Positions 18,630-28,738 of a DNA stretch of 64,000 nt are shown here, piece by piece. The position numbers and the translations under genes were made by a program. This DNA is from Marinobacterium lutimaris (GTDB lineage: Bacteria > Pseudomonadota > Gammaproteobacteria > Pseudomonadales > Balneatricaceae), in the NCBI RefSeq assembly GCF_900108065.1, contig NZ_FNVQ01000007.1, positions 166,004 to 230,003 of the forward strand, read 5' to 3'. The notes beneath the pieces were generated by a model. That model was not told where the DNA came from and made no database searches. It was given only the letters and a program-made list of their open reading frames with translations. Position 1 is the first letter of the stretch. Each line of letters starts with the position of its first letter.

Positions 18630-19724
18630 ATGGAAATTAACCCGATACTGAATAGCCTCAAGGATATCGGCGAGCGCACCCAACTGCTGCGTACCTACCT
18701 CGAATACGACGTCAAGAAAGAACGCCTCGAAGAGGTAGAGCGCGAGCTCGAGGATCCTGAGGTCTGGAACAACCCGGAAAACGCCCAGCAGCTGGGCCGC
18801 GAGCGCTCCAGCCTGGAAGGCGTGGTCAGCACGATTGATGCGCTGGAAAGTGGTGTCAGCGATGCCCGCGAACTGCTGGACCTGGCCGTTGAAGAAGACG
18901 ACGAAGATACCGTCGCCGAAGTTGAGTCCGAAGTCGCGTCCCTGACCGAGAAGCTGAGCCAGCTCGAGTTCCGCCGCATGTTCTCCGGCGAAGCCGACGG
19001 TAACAACGCATTCATGGATATCCAGGCCGGCTCTGGTGGCACCGAGGCCCAGGACTGGGCCAACATGATGCTGCGTATGTACCTGCGCTGGGGTGAAGCC
19101 AAGGGCTTCAAGACCGAACTGATCGAAGTCTCCGACGGTGAAGTGGCCGGTATCAAGTCCGCCACCATCCGTTTCGAGGGCGAGTACGCCTTTGGCTGGC
19201 TGCGCACCGAGACCGGCGTGCACCGCCTGGTACGTAAGTCGCCGTTCGATTCCGGTGGCCGCCGTCATACCTCGTTCTCGTCTGTCTTCGTCTCTCCTGA
19301 GATCGATGACAACGTGGATATCGAGATCAACCCGGCCGACCTGCGCGTAGACGTTTACCGCGCCTCCGGCGCCGGTGGTCAGCACGTTAACCGTACCGAA
19401 TCCGCCGTGCGTATTACCCACGAGCCGTCCGGTATCGTCGTGCAGAGCCAGTCCGCGCGTTCGCAGCACCAGAACCGCGACACCTGTATGAAACAGCTGC
19501 GCGCGAAACTCTATGAGATGGAGATGCTCAAGCGTCGCGAAGCCGCCCAGGAAGTGGAAGACACCAAGGCCGATATCGGCTGGGGCAGTCAGATCCGCTC
19601 CTACGTGCTCGACGACCAGCGCATCAAGGATCTGCGCACCGGTGTGCAGACCTCCAACTGTGATCGCGTACTCGATGGCGATCTCGACCAGTTTATCGAA
19701 GCAAGTCTGAAGGCCGGTCTCTGA
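18630..19724 (+). CDS. prfB: Peptide chain release factor 2, single frame
   Basis: RF2 (364 residues) reads UAA and UGA stop codons. The SPF recognition motif is in KSPFDSGG, and the peptidyl-tRNA hydrolysis GGQ is in GAGGQHVN. The gene is one continuous frame: at the position where E. coli has the CUU UGA C programmed frameshift, the sequence reads CTC GAA (codons 24-25, 18699-18704), with no stop and no internal Shine-Dalgarno. Autoregulation by frameshifting is therefore absent. It is followed 50 bases later by lysS, the usual prfB-lysS order. Confidence 0.97.
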   Translation: MEINPILNSLKDIGERTQLLRTYLEYDVKKERLEEVERELEDPEVWNNPENAQQLGRERSSLEGVVSTIDALESGVSDARELLDLAVEEDDEDTVAEVESEVASLTEKLSQLEFRRMFSGEADGNNAFMDIQAGSGGTEAQDWANMMLRMYLRWGEAKGFKTELIEVSDGEVAGIKSATIRFEGEYAFGWLRTETGVHRLVRKSPFDSGGRRHTSFSSVFVSPEIDDNVDIEINPADLRVDVYRASGAGGQHVNRTESAVRITHEPSGIVVQSQSARSQHQNRDTCMKQLRAKLYEMEMLKRREAAQEVEDTKADIGWGSQIRSYVLDDQRIKDLRTGVQTSNCDRVLDGDLDQFIEASLKAGL

Positions 19725-19774
19725 TCCGGATCCTTTAGAAACGATATAAGCCGACTTTTTAAGGTACAGACCTG

Positions 19775-21283
19775 ATGTCCGACAACGCTCAGACCCCTCA
19801 ACAAGATGAAAACCGCCTGATCGCCGAGCGCCGCGAAAAACTCGCTGCGCAGCGCGAGCAGGGCAACGCCTTCCCCAACACCTTCCGACGCGACAGTTAT
19901 GCCGGCGATCTGCAGAAGGAACACGGTGAGAAGAGCAAAGAGGAGCTGGCCGAAGCGGGCATCAAGGTATCCGTCGCGGGACGTATCATGCTTAACCGTG
20001 GCGCCTTCATGGTGCTGCAGGATATGAGCGGCCGTATCCAGCTGTACGTCACCAAGGAAGCGCGTCCGTTCGCCAAGTCCCTGGACCTGGGCGACATCGT
20101 CGGTATCACCGGTACGCTGCAGAAGTCCGGTAAGGGCGACCTGTACGTGAACCTGGATGAATACCAGCTGCTGACCAAGAGCCTGCGTCCGCTGCCGGAC
20201 AAGCACAAAGGTCTGCAGGACATGGAGATGCGCTACCGTCAGCGCTACGTGGACCTGATCACCAACGAACAGTCCCGCACCGTGTTCGAGACCCGTTTCC
20301 GTATCGTCGCCGCGATCCGCCAGTTCCTGGCAGAACGTCGCTTCCTCGAGGTGGAAACCCCGATGCTGCAGGCGATCCCGGGTGGCGCCAGTGCGCGTCC
20401 GTTCGTGACCCATCACAACGCGCTGGATATCGACATGTACCTGCGTATCGCGCCGGAACTGTACCTCAAGCGTCTGGTCGTTGGCGGCTTCGAGCGCGTG
20501 TTCGAGATCAACCGTAACTTCCGTAACGAAGGGCTGTCGACTCGTCACAACCCCGAGTTCACCATGATCGAGTTCTACCAGGCGTACGCGGACTACCACG
20601 ACCTGATGGACCTGACCGAAGAGATGCTGCGCACTGTGGCGCAGAGCGTCCTCGGCACCACCACCCTGATCAACACCGTGCGTGATGAAGAGGGTGAGGT
20701 GATGGAAACCTTCGAATACGACCTGTCCAAGCCGTTCGCGCGCATGTCTGTGTTTGATGCGATCCTGCACTTCAACCCGGATATCACTGCCGAAGCGCTG
20801 GCCAACGAGCATGCTGCCCGTGAAATCGCCCAGCGTCTGGATATCGATGTGAAAGACGGCTGGGGCCTCGGCAAGATCCAGATCGAGATCTTCGAAGAGA
20901 CCTGCGAGCACCGCCTGCAGCAGCCGACCTTCATCACCGAATACCCGACCGAAGTCAGCCCGCTGGCCCGTCGCAGCGATGACAACCCGTTCGTTACCGA
21001 CCGCTTCGAGTTCTTCGTTGGCGGCCGCGAACTGGCCAACGGCTTCTCCGAGCTTAACGACGCCGAAGACCAGGCCGAACGCTTCCGCAAGCAGGTGGAA
21101 GAGAAGGACGCCGGTGACGACGAAGCGATGCACTACGATGCGGACTTCGTTAACGCCCTGGAATACGGCCTGCCGCCGACCGCTGGCGAAGGTATCGGCA
21201 TCGACCGTCTGGTGATGCTGTTTACCGACTCCGCATCAATCCGTGACGTGATCCTGTTCCCGGCCATGCGCCCGCGGGTCTGA
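19775..21283 (+). CDS. lysS: Lysyl-tRNA synthetase, class II
   Basis: LysRS (502 residues) charges tRNA-Lys. It has an N-terminal OB-fold anticodon-binding domain (about 60-165) and a class II catalytic core, with motif 2 [11 protein letters not shown] and motif 3 [12 protein letters not shown]. Length is normal. It probably shares the prfB transcript and ends with a clear terminator. Confidence 0.97.
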   Translation: MSDNAQTPQQDENRLIAERREKLAAQREQGNAFPNTFRRDSYAGDLQKEHGEKSKEELAEAGIKVSVAGRIMLNRGAFMVLQDMSGRIQLYVTKEARPFAKSLDLGDIVGITGTLQKSGKGDLYVNLDEYQLLTKSLRPLPDKHKGLQDMEMRYRQRYVDLITNEQSRTVFETRFRIVAAIRQFLAERRFLEVETPMLQAIPGGASARPFVTHHNALDIDMYLRIAPELYLKRLVVGGFERVFEINRNFRNEGLSTRHNPEFTMIEFYQAYADYHDLMDLTEEMLRTVAQSVLGTTTLINTVRDEEGEVMETFEYDLSKPFARMSVFDAILHFNPDITAEALANEHAAREIAQRLDIDVKDGWGLGKIQIEIFEETCEHRLQQPTFITEYPTEVSPLARRSDDNPFVTDRFEFFVGGRELANGFSELNDAEDQAERFRKQVEEKDAGDDEAMHYDADFVNALEYGLPPTAGEGIGIDRLVMLFTDSASIRDVILFPAMRPRV

Positions 21284-21306
21284 TTCGCGCAGGTGTAGAT
21301 GTTTAC

Positions 21307-21335
21307 AGAAAGCCGCTCAGTGCGGCTTTCTTTTT
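21307..21335 (+). terminator. Intrinsic terminator after lysS
   Basis: AGAAAGCCGC and GCGGCTTTCT form a 10-base stem with a TCAGT loop, followed by a T-run. It ends the prfB-lysS unit. Confidence 0.9.
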
Positions 21336-21377
21336 GGCTGAAATCCAAAGCGGGCCGAGCCCCGTTGGGAGAAAACC

Positions 21378-21824
21378 TTGGGCTTCAAGCAGATTCTGTT
21401 TCCGCAGACCTCCCGGGAGATTCCCGGCAAACGCTATATCAGCCTGACGTTGCGCGGCCTGCATCTGGTCGGTGTGGCGGGTGTGGCGGGGCTGTTTCTG
21501 TTCCAGCTGCCGTTTGAGCAGTGGCGTATCTACGGCCTGCTGGCGCTGGCCAGCGGTGTACTGATGATGGCGATGGAGATCTGGGGCGATGGTGTCTGGC
21601 TGTTTCAGCTCAGGGGCCAGGCGGTACTGTTGAAGCTCGTGTTGCTGGTGCTGGCGCTGATCTGGCCGGCCAGCGCCGCGATCAACTTTATTATCATTGT
21701 GCTGCTGTCGGCCTTCTTCTCCCATGCGCCGGGCAAGATTCGTTACTATTCGATCTGGCACGGTGAGGTGGTCAAGGCGCTACGTACCGCCGATGGCCGT
21801 ATCCGCAACAGCGGCCAGCGATGA
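21378..21824 (+). CDS. Unrecognised small membrane protein
   Basis: Predicted inner-membrane protein of 148 residues with three or four hydrophobic segments (about 25-45, 50-70, 78-98, 100-115) and a basic C-terminal tail beginning SHAPGKIRYYSIWHG. I do not recognise the family. The start is a TTG with GGGAGA six bases upstream; no ATG is available near the N-terminus. It lies between the lysS terminator and ung and could be transcribed with ung, 41 bases downstream. Confidence 0.7.
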   Translation: MGFKQILFPQTSREIPGKRYISLTLRGLHLVGVAGVAGLFLFQLPFEQWRIYGLLALASGVLMMAMEIWGDGVWLFQLRGQAVLLKLVLLVLALIWPASAAINFIIIVLLSAFFSHAPGKIRYYSIWHGEVVKALRTADGRIRNSGQR

Positions 21825-21865
21825 AATAAATTGCAATATGAGTCCCTGGGACAAATGAGGTAAAG

Positions 21866-22567
21866 ATGGCACTGGATAACGCCCCCAGCTGGCAGCCGCT
21901 GCTGGCGCAGGAGTTCGAAAAGCCCTACATGGTTGAGCTCAAAGCGTTTCTGAAACAGCGCAAGGAGCAGCACGTCACCATCTACCCGCACTCCAGCAAC
22001 TGGTTCCACGCGCTGGAGGCCACGCCGCTGGATAACGTGCGCGTGGTGATTATCGGGCAGGACCCCTACCATCAGCCAGGGCAGGCTCACGGGCTCTGCT
22101 TCTCGGTCAAGCCGGGCGTAAAAGTGCCGCCGTCCCTGGTGAATATCTACAAGGAGCTGCACTCGGACCTGGGCCTGGTGCCGCCGAAACACGGCTACCT
22201 GGAATCCTGGGCCAGGCAGGGCGTGCTGATGCTGAATGCGGTACTCACCGTGGAAGACAGCAACGCCAATGCGCATCAGGGCAAGGGCTGGGAGCAGTTT
22301 ACAGACCGGGTTATCCACCTGGTCAATGAACAGTGCGATCACGTGGTGTTTATCCTCTGGGGCAGTTATGCACAGAAGAAAGGCGCCTTTATCGACCAGA
22401 GCAAACACCTGGTGCTGAAGTCACCGCACCCGTCGCCGCTGTCTGCGCATCGCGGCTTTTTCGGCACCCGTCCCTTCTCCCAGGCCAATGAATGGCTTCA
22501 GGCCCAAGGGCGTGAGCCGGTGCAGTGGCAGCTGCCCGAACAGGTTGAAGAGCTGGCTGAGGAGTAA
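21866..22567 (+). CDS. ung: Uracil-DNA glycosylase
   Basis: Family 1 UDG (233 residues) removes uracil from DNA in base-excision repair. The water-activating loop GQDPYH contains Asp66, and the minor-groove loop [10 protein letters not shown] carries the catalytic His. The length matches E. coli Ung. A short gap of two bases to the YdhR-like gene suggests one transcript. Confidence 0.97.
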   Translation: MALDNAPSWQPLLAQEFEKPYMVELKAFLKQRKEQHVTIYPHSSNWFHALEATPLDNVRVVIIGQDPYHQPGQAHGLCFSVKPGVKVPPSLVNIYKELHSDLGLVPPKHGYLESWARQGVLMLNAVLTVEDSNANAHQGKGWEQFTDRVIHLVNEQCDHVVFILWGSYAQKKGAFIDQSKHLVLKSPHPSPLSAHRGFFGTRPFSQANEWLQAQGREPVQWQLPEQVEELAEE

Positions 22568-22569
22568 AG

Positions 22570-22875
22570 ATGGCTACATTGCTGCAGATCGATTTTCCCT
22601 TCGCGGGCCCCTTTGGTGAAGAGATGGCGCAGGCGTTTGCTGAATTGGCGGCGACCATTAACGATGAACCTGGCTTTATGTGGAAGATCTGGACCGAAAG
22701 CCAGAGTGCTCAACAGGCTGGTGGCATCTATCTGTTTGATACCGAAGAGAACGCCCGCGCTTATCTGAAAAAACATACCGCGCGCCTTAATGGCTTTGGT
22801 ATCAGCGGGATCGAAGCCAAGGTGTTCGATGTGAATGAGAGCCTGTCGGCGATCACCCGCGGTCCGATTAAATAG
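22570..22875 (+). CDS. YdhR-family putative monooxygenase
   Basis: Small protein (101 residues) of the YdhR family with a ferredoxin-like dimeric alpha-beta barrel fold, as shown by MWKIWTES, GGIYLFDTEENARAYL and the C-terminal VFDVNESLS. The family is annotated as putative monooxygenases, but no substrate is established. It sits two bases after ung. Its stop codon lies within a 13-base tandem duplication. Confidence 0.8.
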   Translation: MATLLQIDFPFAGPFGEEMAQAFAELAATINDEPGFMWKIWTESQSAQQAGGIYLFDTEENARAYLKKHTARLNGFGISGIEAKVFDVNESLSAITRGPIK

Positions 22876-22893
22876 CGCTGTTAAATAGCGCTT
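22868..22893 (+). repeat. 13-base tandem duplication at the YdhR stop codon
   Basis: TTAAATAGCGCTG at 22868-22880 is followed directly by TTAAATAGCGCTT at 22881-22893, so the stop codon and its surroundings occur twice. The copies differ only in the last base. This looks like a small recent duplication. Confidence 0.85.
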
Positions 22894-22903
22894 TGGCAAA
22901 GAC

Positions 22904-22936
22904 CGGCCGGTATCTGATCTCTTCCTGAACCGGCCG
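22904..22936. terminator. Possible terminator hairpin between convergent genes
   Basis: CGGCCGGT (22904-22911) and ACCGGCCG (22929-22936) form an 8-base stem with a 17-base loop between the convergent YdhR-like and efflux genes. There is no T-run next to it, so its role as a terminator is uncertain. Confidence 0.45.
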
Positions 22937-22955
22937 CCCGATTATCCTTATTTCT

Positions 22956-24374
22956 TTACTCTGCCCCCTCCGGTTCAGCCTCAGGCATTGCCGGAGCCGT
23001 GTCGCTGCCGCCCAGTGCCTGGTATAGCGTCGCCACCGCGGTGAGGCGGTTGTATCGGTTTTCCAGCAGTGACTCCTCTGCACTGCGGCGATCGTCCTGG
23101 GCATCGAGCCAGTCCTGAATCGCGGCGGCACCGTTGCGGTACTGGCTCTCGTACAGTCGCTCCGCTTCCTCGGCGGCCTGGTACTGCTGCTCCAGCTCCT
23201 CACTCTGCAGACGGTAGTGGCTGATTGCCGACAGAGCGTTATCCACATCCTCAAACGCCTGATAGAGCGTATCCCTGTAGGTGATCACGGCGCTTTCGTA
23301 ATCGATCTCGGCGATATCCCGGTTCAGCTGCATCTCGTTCCACTGCAGAAAGGGCAGCACCAGGCCGACACCGAGGCTGCCCACCGGATCGCGCAGCAGT
23401 TCTCTCAGCGCCGAGGAAGAATCGCCGATCTGGCCGGTCAGGGTCAGGGTGGGCAGATAGTCGGCAAAGGTGGCGTCGCGGCTGGCGAGGGAAGCCTGCA
23501 GGCTGTAGAGCGCAGACTTCACATCCGGGCGGCGCACCATCAGATCGGCGGGAATACCTGCGCGTACCTCAGGAACCTCTGCCGTGGGCAGCTGGGTGAT
23601 CGAGGTTTCGATCTCACCGGGCGGCTGGTTGAACAGGATCGACAGGGCGTTCTGCGCCTCGTTCAACTGGCGATCCAGTTCTATGCGGCTGGCACGCTGG
23701 CTGGAAAGACTGCGGGTTGCCTGCAGCACATTGAGCCGGGAGACGGCACCGGCCTCGTATTGTGTCCGGGTCAGCTCCAGCGTCTGTTCGGCGTAATCGA
23801 TACTGGCGTCGGCCAGGGCCAGCCGCTGCTTCAGATAGCCGATCTGCCAGTAGAGCGAGGAGGTGGTGGCCACCAGGCTCTGCGCCGTGGCTTCACGATC
23901 CTCGGCGCTGGCCAGGGTGCTCCAGTTGGCGGCATCCAGGTTGGCGGACAGGCGGCCCCAGAGATCCAGTTCGTAACTGACCGACAGGTTGGCGGAGTAG
24001 CTGTGGCTGTTGGCGCCGCTGTCCAGATTTTCACTGTGTGATCCGGAAACACTGGATGACAGCTGTGGATAAAGATCCTGGCGGCTGATACCGGCCTGCA
24101 GTCGCGCGCGCTGCAGCGTCAGCGTGGCCAGGGCCAGGTCGTTATTGTTTGCCAGAGCACCGGCAACCAGCGTATTCAGCTCAGGGTCGTTGAACTGCTG
24201 CCACCAGGGATCCATGGAGACCGCGTCGCTCAGCGTTTCGCTCTGCCAGCTGGCGGGCACCTGCACGCTCGGCTCCTGAAACTCGGAGCGGGTCAGGGCA
24301 CCGCAGCCGCTCAGCAGAGCGACACTGAGGGCGAGAATACTAAGCTTGGGGTGAAAAGGGCGTTTTATCTTCAT
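22956..24374 (-). CDS. NodT/TolC-type outer membrane efflux lipoprotein
   Basis: Outer-membrane factor of 472 residues with a lipoprotein signal and lipobox (ALLSGC, Cys at 24), followed by two outer membrane efflux repeats of long helices. Typical motifs include SYELDLWGRLSANLDAA and IPADLMVRRPDVKSA. It is the third gene of the macA-macB operon, six bases after macB, so it is the dedicated exit duct for that pump. In E. coli MacAB instead uses the separately encoded TolC. Confidence 0.93.
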   Translation of the reverse strand: MKIKRPFHPKLSILALSVALLSGCGALTRSEFQEPSVQVPASWQSETLSDAVSMDPWWQQFNDPELNTLVAGALANNNDLALATLTLQRARLQAGISRQDLYPQLSSSVSGSHSENLDSGANSHSYSANLSVSYELDLWGRLSANLDAANWSTLASAEDREATAQSLVATTSSLYWQIGYLKQRLALADASIDYAEQTLELTRTQYEAGAVSRLNVLQATRSLSSQRASRIELDRQLNEAQNALSILFNQPPGEIETSITQLPTAEVPEVRAGIPADLMVRRPDVKSALYSLQASLASRDATFADYLPTLTLTGQIGDSSSALRELLRDPVGSLGVGLVLPFLQWNEMQLNRDIAEIDYESAVITYRDTLYQAFEDVDNALSAISHYRLQSEELEQQYQAAEEAERLYESQYRNGAAAIQDWLDAQDDRRSAEESLLENRYNRLTAVATLYQALGGSDTAPAMPEAEPEGAE

Positions 24375-24380
24375 CGCGTT

Positions 24381-26330
24381 TTACTCTCGGGCCAGGGCAT
24401 CGACCGGGTCGAGCCGGGCGGCGTTGCGTGCGGGTAGGAAGCCGAACAGCACGCCGATCAGGGTGGAGCAGGCAAAGGCGGCCAGGATCGAGTTGCTGGA
24501 GTAGATCAGGTTGAAGCTGCTGCCGGAGTAGCTGAAACCGACACCGATCAGGTAGGCCAGCAGGATACCGAGCAGCCCGCCGCAGAGGCATACCAGCACC
24601 GCCTCGATCAGGAACTGGCGCAGGATATCCGCCTGCCGTGCGCCCACCGCCATGCGCACCCCGATCTCCTTGGTGCGCTCGGTGACCGAGACCAGCATGA
24701 TGTTCATCACGCCGATACCGCCCACCACCAGTGAGATCACCGCAATCGCTGAGATCAGCAGCGTCATCGTCGCCGTGGTCTGCTCGATGCTGGCGCGGAT
24801 GGTATCGGTGTTGATGGTGAAAAAGTCCTGCTTGCCGTGACGCATCTTCAGCAGGGAAACGATCCCCTGTTCCGCGGCATCGCTGGGCACCGAGGCGTTG
24901 ACCCGCACGGTGATACCGTTGAGGTAACTCTGCCCCACCATGCGCCCGGCGATGGTGGTGTAAGGGATCCACACCGTCAGCGAGTCATTATTGCCAAAGG
25001 CACTCTGGCGCGGCGCGGTAACACCAACGATGCGCACCGGCAGATCGCCGAGGAAAATAACCTGGCCGATCGGGTTGGAGTCCGGGAACAGCTCCTTAAG
25101 AGTGTTGTTATCGATCACCGCTTCCTGCGCCAGGGTTTTGACGCTGGCGTCATCCCAGTACTGGCCCTGGGCCAGTTCATAGCCGCGCACACGGAAGAAG
25201 TCCGGCCCGACACCGCTGATACTGGCGCTGACCGCCTGGTTGCCGAAGCGGATGGTAGCGCTGGAGCTGATCGACGGCGTTACGCTATCAACAAAGCTGA
25301 GATTCTCCAGCGCCTCGCTATCCTGGCTGGTCAGCGTGCGTACCCGGCCGGAGCGCCGGTCGCCAAAACCGCTGCCAGGGCGGATATCGATGGTATTGGT
25401 CCCCATGGAAGCGATATTGGAGAGGATCTGTTGCTGCGAGCCGGCGCCGAGGGCTACCACCGAGACCACGGAGGCGATGCCGATGATGATGCCCAGCATG
25501 GTCAGAAAGGTGCGCAGCCGGTGCGAGGACATCGCCAGCAGGGCCATCTTCAGCGCTTCCAGCTGAGCCTCCCAGGCATTCAGCCAGGGGTGGCGCGCCT
25601 TGGGGGGAGCCTCGTCGCGGATTTCGATGTTTTCCGGGGGCTGCTTTTTGCTGTGATCGCTGACGATCTCGCCATCCTTGATCTCGATGATACGGTCGGC
25701 AAACTCGGCCACCTTGGGATCATGGGTGACGATAATGATGGTGTGACCGTCATCGTGCAGCTCGCGCAGCAGGCGCATCATCTCTTCGCCGCTGGCGCTG
25801 TCCAGGGCGCCGGTGGGTTCGTCGGCGAGAATCACGTCACCGCCATTCATCAGTGCGCGGGCGACACTGACCCGCTGCTGCTGACCGCCGCTGAGCTGGC
25901 TGGGCTTGTGATCCAGACGCTCGCCAAGACCCAGGCGCGTGAGCAGTTTTGCAGCGCGTTCGTGCCGGGTCTGACGGTCCTGCAGCGAGTAGATCGCAGG
26001 CACCTCCACGTTGCCCATGGCATTGAGGTCGCCGAGCAGGTGGTAGCGCTGGAAGATAAAACCGAAGTACTCGCGGCGCAGCTCCGCCAGCGTATCCGCA
26101 TTCAGGGTGGAGATATCCCGGCCGTTGATCCTGTAGGTACCGGATGAGGGGCGATCCAGGCAGCCGAGAATATTCATCAGCGTGGATTTGCCGGAGCCGG
26201 ATGAGCCGATAATCGCCACCATCTCGCCGCGATGGATACTCAGGTCCACCTCTTTGAGAACGGTCAGCGGTTGATCGCCGGCGGGAAAGGCGCGGCTGAT
26301 ACCGCGCAGTTCAAGCAGTGCTTCGGCCAT
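24381..26330 (-). CDS. macB: MacB-type ABC transporter ATPase/permease
   Basis: MacB (649 residues) has an N-terminal ABC ATPase (about 1-230) with Walker [10 protein letters not shown], signature [15 protein letters not shown] and Walker [13 protein letters not shown]. The first membrane helix lies near 275-300, followed by a large periplasmic domain and three C-terminal helices with the FtsX-like core ([21 protein letters not shown]). MacB acts as a mechanotransmitter that drives substrates from the periplasm through the outer-membrane channel. Substrates may include toxins, macrolides or lipopeptides; the true one here is unknown. The last base pairs of macA and its start are almost adjacent. 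Confidence 0.95.
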   Translation of the reverse strand: MAEALLELRGISRAFPAGDQPLTVLKEVDLSIHRGEMVAIIGSSGSGKSTLMNILGCLDRPSSGTYRINGRDISTLNADTLAELRREYFGFIFQRYHLLGDLNAMGNVEVPAIYSLQDRQTRHERAAKLLTRLGLGERLDHKPSQLSGGQQQRVSVARALMNGGDVILADEPTGALDSASGEEMMRLLRELHDDGHTIIIVTHDPKVAEFADRIIEIKDGEIVSDHSKKQPPENIEIRDEAPPKARHPWLNAWEAQLEALKMALLAMSSHRLRTFLTMLGIIIGIASVVSVVALGAGSQQQILSNIASMGTNTIDIRPGSGFGDRRSGRVRTLTSQDSEALENLSFVDSVTPSISSSATIRFGNQAVSASISGVGPDFFRVRGYELAQGQYWDDASVKTLAQEAVIDNNTLKELFPDSNPIGQVIFLGDLPVRIVGVTAPRQSAFGNNDSLTVWIPYTTIAGRMVGQSYLNGITVRVNASVPSDAAEQGIVSLLKMRHGKQDFFTINTDTIRASIEQTTATMTLLISAIAVISLVVGGIGVMNIMLVSVTERTKEIGVRMAVGARQADILRQFLIEAVLVCLCGGLLGILLAYLIGVGFSYSGSSFNLIYSSNSILAAFACSTLIGVLFGFLPARNAARLDPVDALARE

Positions 26331-26333
26331 GAT

Positions 26334-27521
26334 TTAGAACCCCATCGGCCCGCGGCGTGCCTGGAACATGTTGCCTTCGCCGTTGGACATGCCGGTGACG
26401 ACCTGGTCGCCTTCGCTGAGCCCCTCGGTGATCTGGGCGAACACCTTGTTGTTGATGCCGACCTTAACCGGGCGGTATTCCAGTTTGCCGTCAGCCAGCA
26501 CCGGTACCTGGTAGCCGCTTTCGCCACGGCCAGCCGGCTTTTTCTGCAGGATCTGGGCGGGCACCAGCAGCGCGTTGTCGGCGTTGGCCAGCACGATGGA
26601 GACCTCGGCGGTCATGCCGATGCGCAGCACGCCCTCCGGGTTATCCACATCGAACAGGCCGTTGTAGTAGATCGCATCGCTGTCGCTGGCGCTCATATCG
26701 GCATCGTCGCCGTCCATCAGCGTGGGGCCGGGTTCGATGGCGCGCAGGGTGCCGCGATAGCGCTTGTCGGGCTGACCGAGAATGGTGAAGTAGGCTTCCT
26801 GACCCGGTTTGACGTTGATCACGTCGGCCTCGGAGATCTGAGCCTCCACGGTCATTTTGTCGAGCTGCGCCATCTCGACGATGGTGGGTGTGCTCTGGTT
26901 GGCGTTAACGGTTTGGCCCTGTTCGACGGCGGTGTAGACCACGGTGCCGTCCATCGGTGCGGTGATCTCGGTGTAGCCCAGGTCGAGCTTGGCGGTATCG
27001 ACGCTGACCACGGCCTGCTCACGCTGGGCGTTCAGTTGCTCCAGTTCGGCGCGATAGACGGTGAGGCTGGCGCGGGCGCTCTCGAAATCGGCCCGGGCGC
27101 TGGCGTTGGCCGCCTGCATCCGCTCCTGGCGTGCGAACTCCAGGCTGGCCTGTTCAATCTGTGCTTTCTTGGCGCGGATCTGGGCGTCGATGCTTTTCAG
27201 CGAGGCTTCGGCCTCTTTCAGATTGTTCTGCTGGCTGAGGCTGTCGATCTGGGCGATCAGGTCGCCCTCCTTGACCTGCTGCCCCAGGGCTACTGCCAGG
27301 GATTCGATCTGGCCGGACACCTGGGCGCCCACATTCACCAGCCGGGAGGCCTGCAGCATGCCGGTGGCGAGTACGGTTTGTTCTATCTTGCCGGTGCGCA
27401 CCGCTTCGGTGACATAGGAGGGCGCAGGATCAGCGCTGTAAACGCGGTATCCGTAAGTGCCCGCGGCTACTAGAGCGATAACGGCCAGGCCGGCGAGTCC
27501 GAATTTAGTTGATCTGTTCAT
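26334..27521 (-). CDS. macA: MacA-type periplasmic adaptor
   Basis: Membrane-fusion protein (395 residues) with an N-terminal membrane anchor (about 7-25), a lipoyl/hairpin/barrel layout, and a coiled coil near 95-175. Typical stretches include VGAQVSGQIESLAVALGQQVKEGD (shortened here to VGAQVSGQIE as key) and LGYTEITAPMDGTVV. It bridges MacB and the outer-membrane lipoprotein. It is first in the efflux operon, behind a 154-base gap that carries a terminator of ygfZ. Confidence 0.94.
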   Translation of the reverse strand: MNRSTKFGLAGLAVIALVAAGTYGYRVYSADPAPSYVTEAVRTGKIEQTVLATGMLQASRLVNVGAQVSGQIESLAVALGQQVKEGDLIAQIDSLSQQNNLKEAEASLKSIDAQIRAKKAQIEQASLEFARQERMQAANASARADFESARASLTVYRAELEQLNAQREQAVVSVDTAKLDLGYTEITAPMDGTVVYTAVEQGQTVNANQSTPTIVEMAQLDKMTVEAQISEADVINVKPGQEAYFTILGQPDKRYRGTLRAIEPGPTLMDGDDADMSASDSDAIYYNGLFDVDNPEGVLRIGMTAEVSIVLANADNALLVPAQILQKKPAGRGESGYQVPVLADGKLEYRPVKVGINNKVFAQITEGLSEGDQVVTGMSNGEGNMFQARRGPMGF

Positions 27522-27628
27522 GGGGAGGGTGCAGTCCTGACGAGTGAAAATCCTTTCAGAATCTGCAGTATATCGATGTGAAGAGGGGAGGTGTTGCGAT
27601 GAGACGTAAAGTTTTATTAAGAATCATT

Positions 27629-27668
27629 AACCTTTGGGTGTCGCTATCAATAAGGACACCCAAAGGTT
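27629..27668 (-). terminator. Long hairpin after ygfZ
   Basis: AACCTTTGGGTGTC (27629-27642) and GACACCCAAAGGTT (27655-27668) form a perfect 14-base stem with a 12-base loop, eight bases after the ygfZ stop codon on the minus strand. The following sequence is AT-rich but not a pure T-run. It most likely ends the ygfZ transcript upstream of macA. Confidence 0.7.
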
Positions 27669-27675
27669 GTCAGGC

Positions 27676-28713
27676 TTAACGCTTGCTTTCAAACAGGCGC
27701 GGATCCAGCGTATACGGGAGCTCCAGCAGGCTGAGCTCGGGTCCGTTAGCGGATTCCAGGTGGACCGTTGAGTTGTCCGCCTGCTCCTTGGTGATCACTG
27801 CCAGCAACTCATAGTTGTCGCCGCCGGTGGGGGCTGCGATCACTACCTGGCCGACATTTTCCTTCGCTTCGGAGTGCAGTGCCTGGCCAGGCTGCGGGCG
27901 TTCGCTGCTGCTGACTGAAGCACGGTACATCGGCTTTTTCAGAATGCCGCGGTGCTGCAGACGGGTGACCACTTCCTGGCCGGTATAACAGCCCTTGGTA
28001 AAGCTGACCCCGGACAGCGCCTGCAGGTTGGTCATCTGCGGGATAAAGGCCTCTGAGGTGTCGGCACGCAGATCGGGAACGCCTGCGCGTACCTCCTGCA
28101 GAGTCCAGTCATCGGTGCTGGCCAGCGTCGCATCAGTGCCCAGGCTGTCGAGCAGCTCGAGAGCCTGATCGGCCGGCAGCCAGCATTCAAAACGGTTTTC
28201 ACCTGGTAGCTTCACCACCAGAGCGTCGTTATCGACGCTGACGCCATCGACCTCTTCGGGAAGTGACGCAACGACCTTCGTCGCCAGTGTCTCGGCGCCG
28301 GCGCCAAACAGGCCGACACCCACCAGCGAATCGTTCAGCGTGGCTTCTGCCTTGGAAAAGATGATGTACTTTTTCAGCGTGGTCAGCGCCTTGTCGGCGA
28401 TGCTGGCGTCGCTGCGCAGATGCATGGCCTCGGCCGACTGCCTGATCACACGGAACAGACTGATCATATGGCCCTTGATGTTGCAGTGAGAGCCCAGGCG
28501 GCTACCGATGCGGTTCACCTCGGCCATATCGCAGCTCAGTTGCCCCTGCAGAAATTTCTGCGCGTCCGGGCCGTTGATGCTGATGATGCGCTGATGGGTC
28601 AGCGGCACCAGTGCAGCGCCTTCGCCGCTGAACGGCGCAGCGGCCGTGGCCACGCCCTGGTCGTCGAATGTGTAGCCGAGTGTCTGGAGTTTGTCCTGCC
28701 AGGCTGTAGTCAT
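27676..28713 (-). CDS. ygfZ: Folate-binding protein YgfZ
   Basis: YgfZ (345 residues) is a tetrahydrofolate-dependent factor needed for the activity of certain Fe-S enzymes, including the radical SAM protein MiaB. The conserved Cys motif is KGCYTGQE (around residue 240), and the GcvT-like fold is supported by the INGPDAQKFLQGQLSCD region. It is in a cluster with psd and rhdA on the minus strand. Confidence 0.92.
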   Translation of the reverse strand: MTTAWQDKLQTLGYTFDDQGVATAAAPFSGEGAALVPLTHQRIISINGPDAQKFLQGQLSCDMAEVNRIGSRLGSHCNIKGHMISLFRVIRQSAEAMHLRSDASIADKALTTLKKYIIFSKAEATLNDSLVGVGLFGAGAETLATKVVASLPEEVDGVSVDNDALVVKLPGENRFECWLPADQALELLDSLGTDATLASTDDWTLQEVRAGVPDLRADTSEAFIPQMTNLQALSGVSFTKGCYTGQEVVTRLQHRGILKKPMYRASVSSSERPQPGQALHSEAKENVGQVVIAAPTGGDNYELLAVITKEQADNSTVHLESANGPELSLLELPYTLDPRLFESKR

Positions 28714-28738
28714 CTGTTCCCGCCTCGTAATCGATCTG

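Noticed and set aside
19601..21133. 510-codon open frame on the strand opposite lysS
   Set aside because: It is fully antisense to a clear lysS, has no recognisable motif, and such frames are expected opposite genes with biased third positions.
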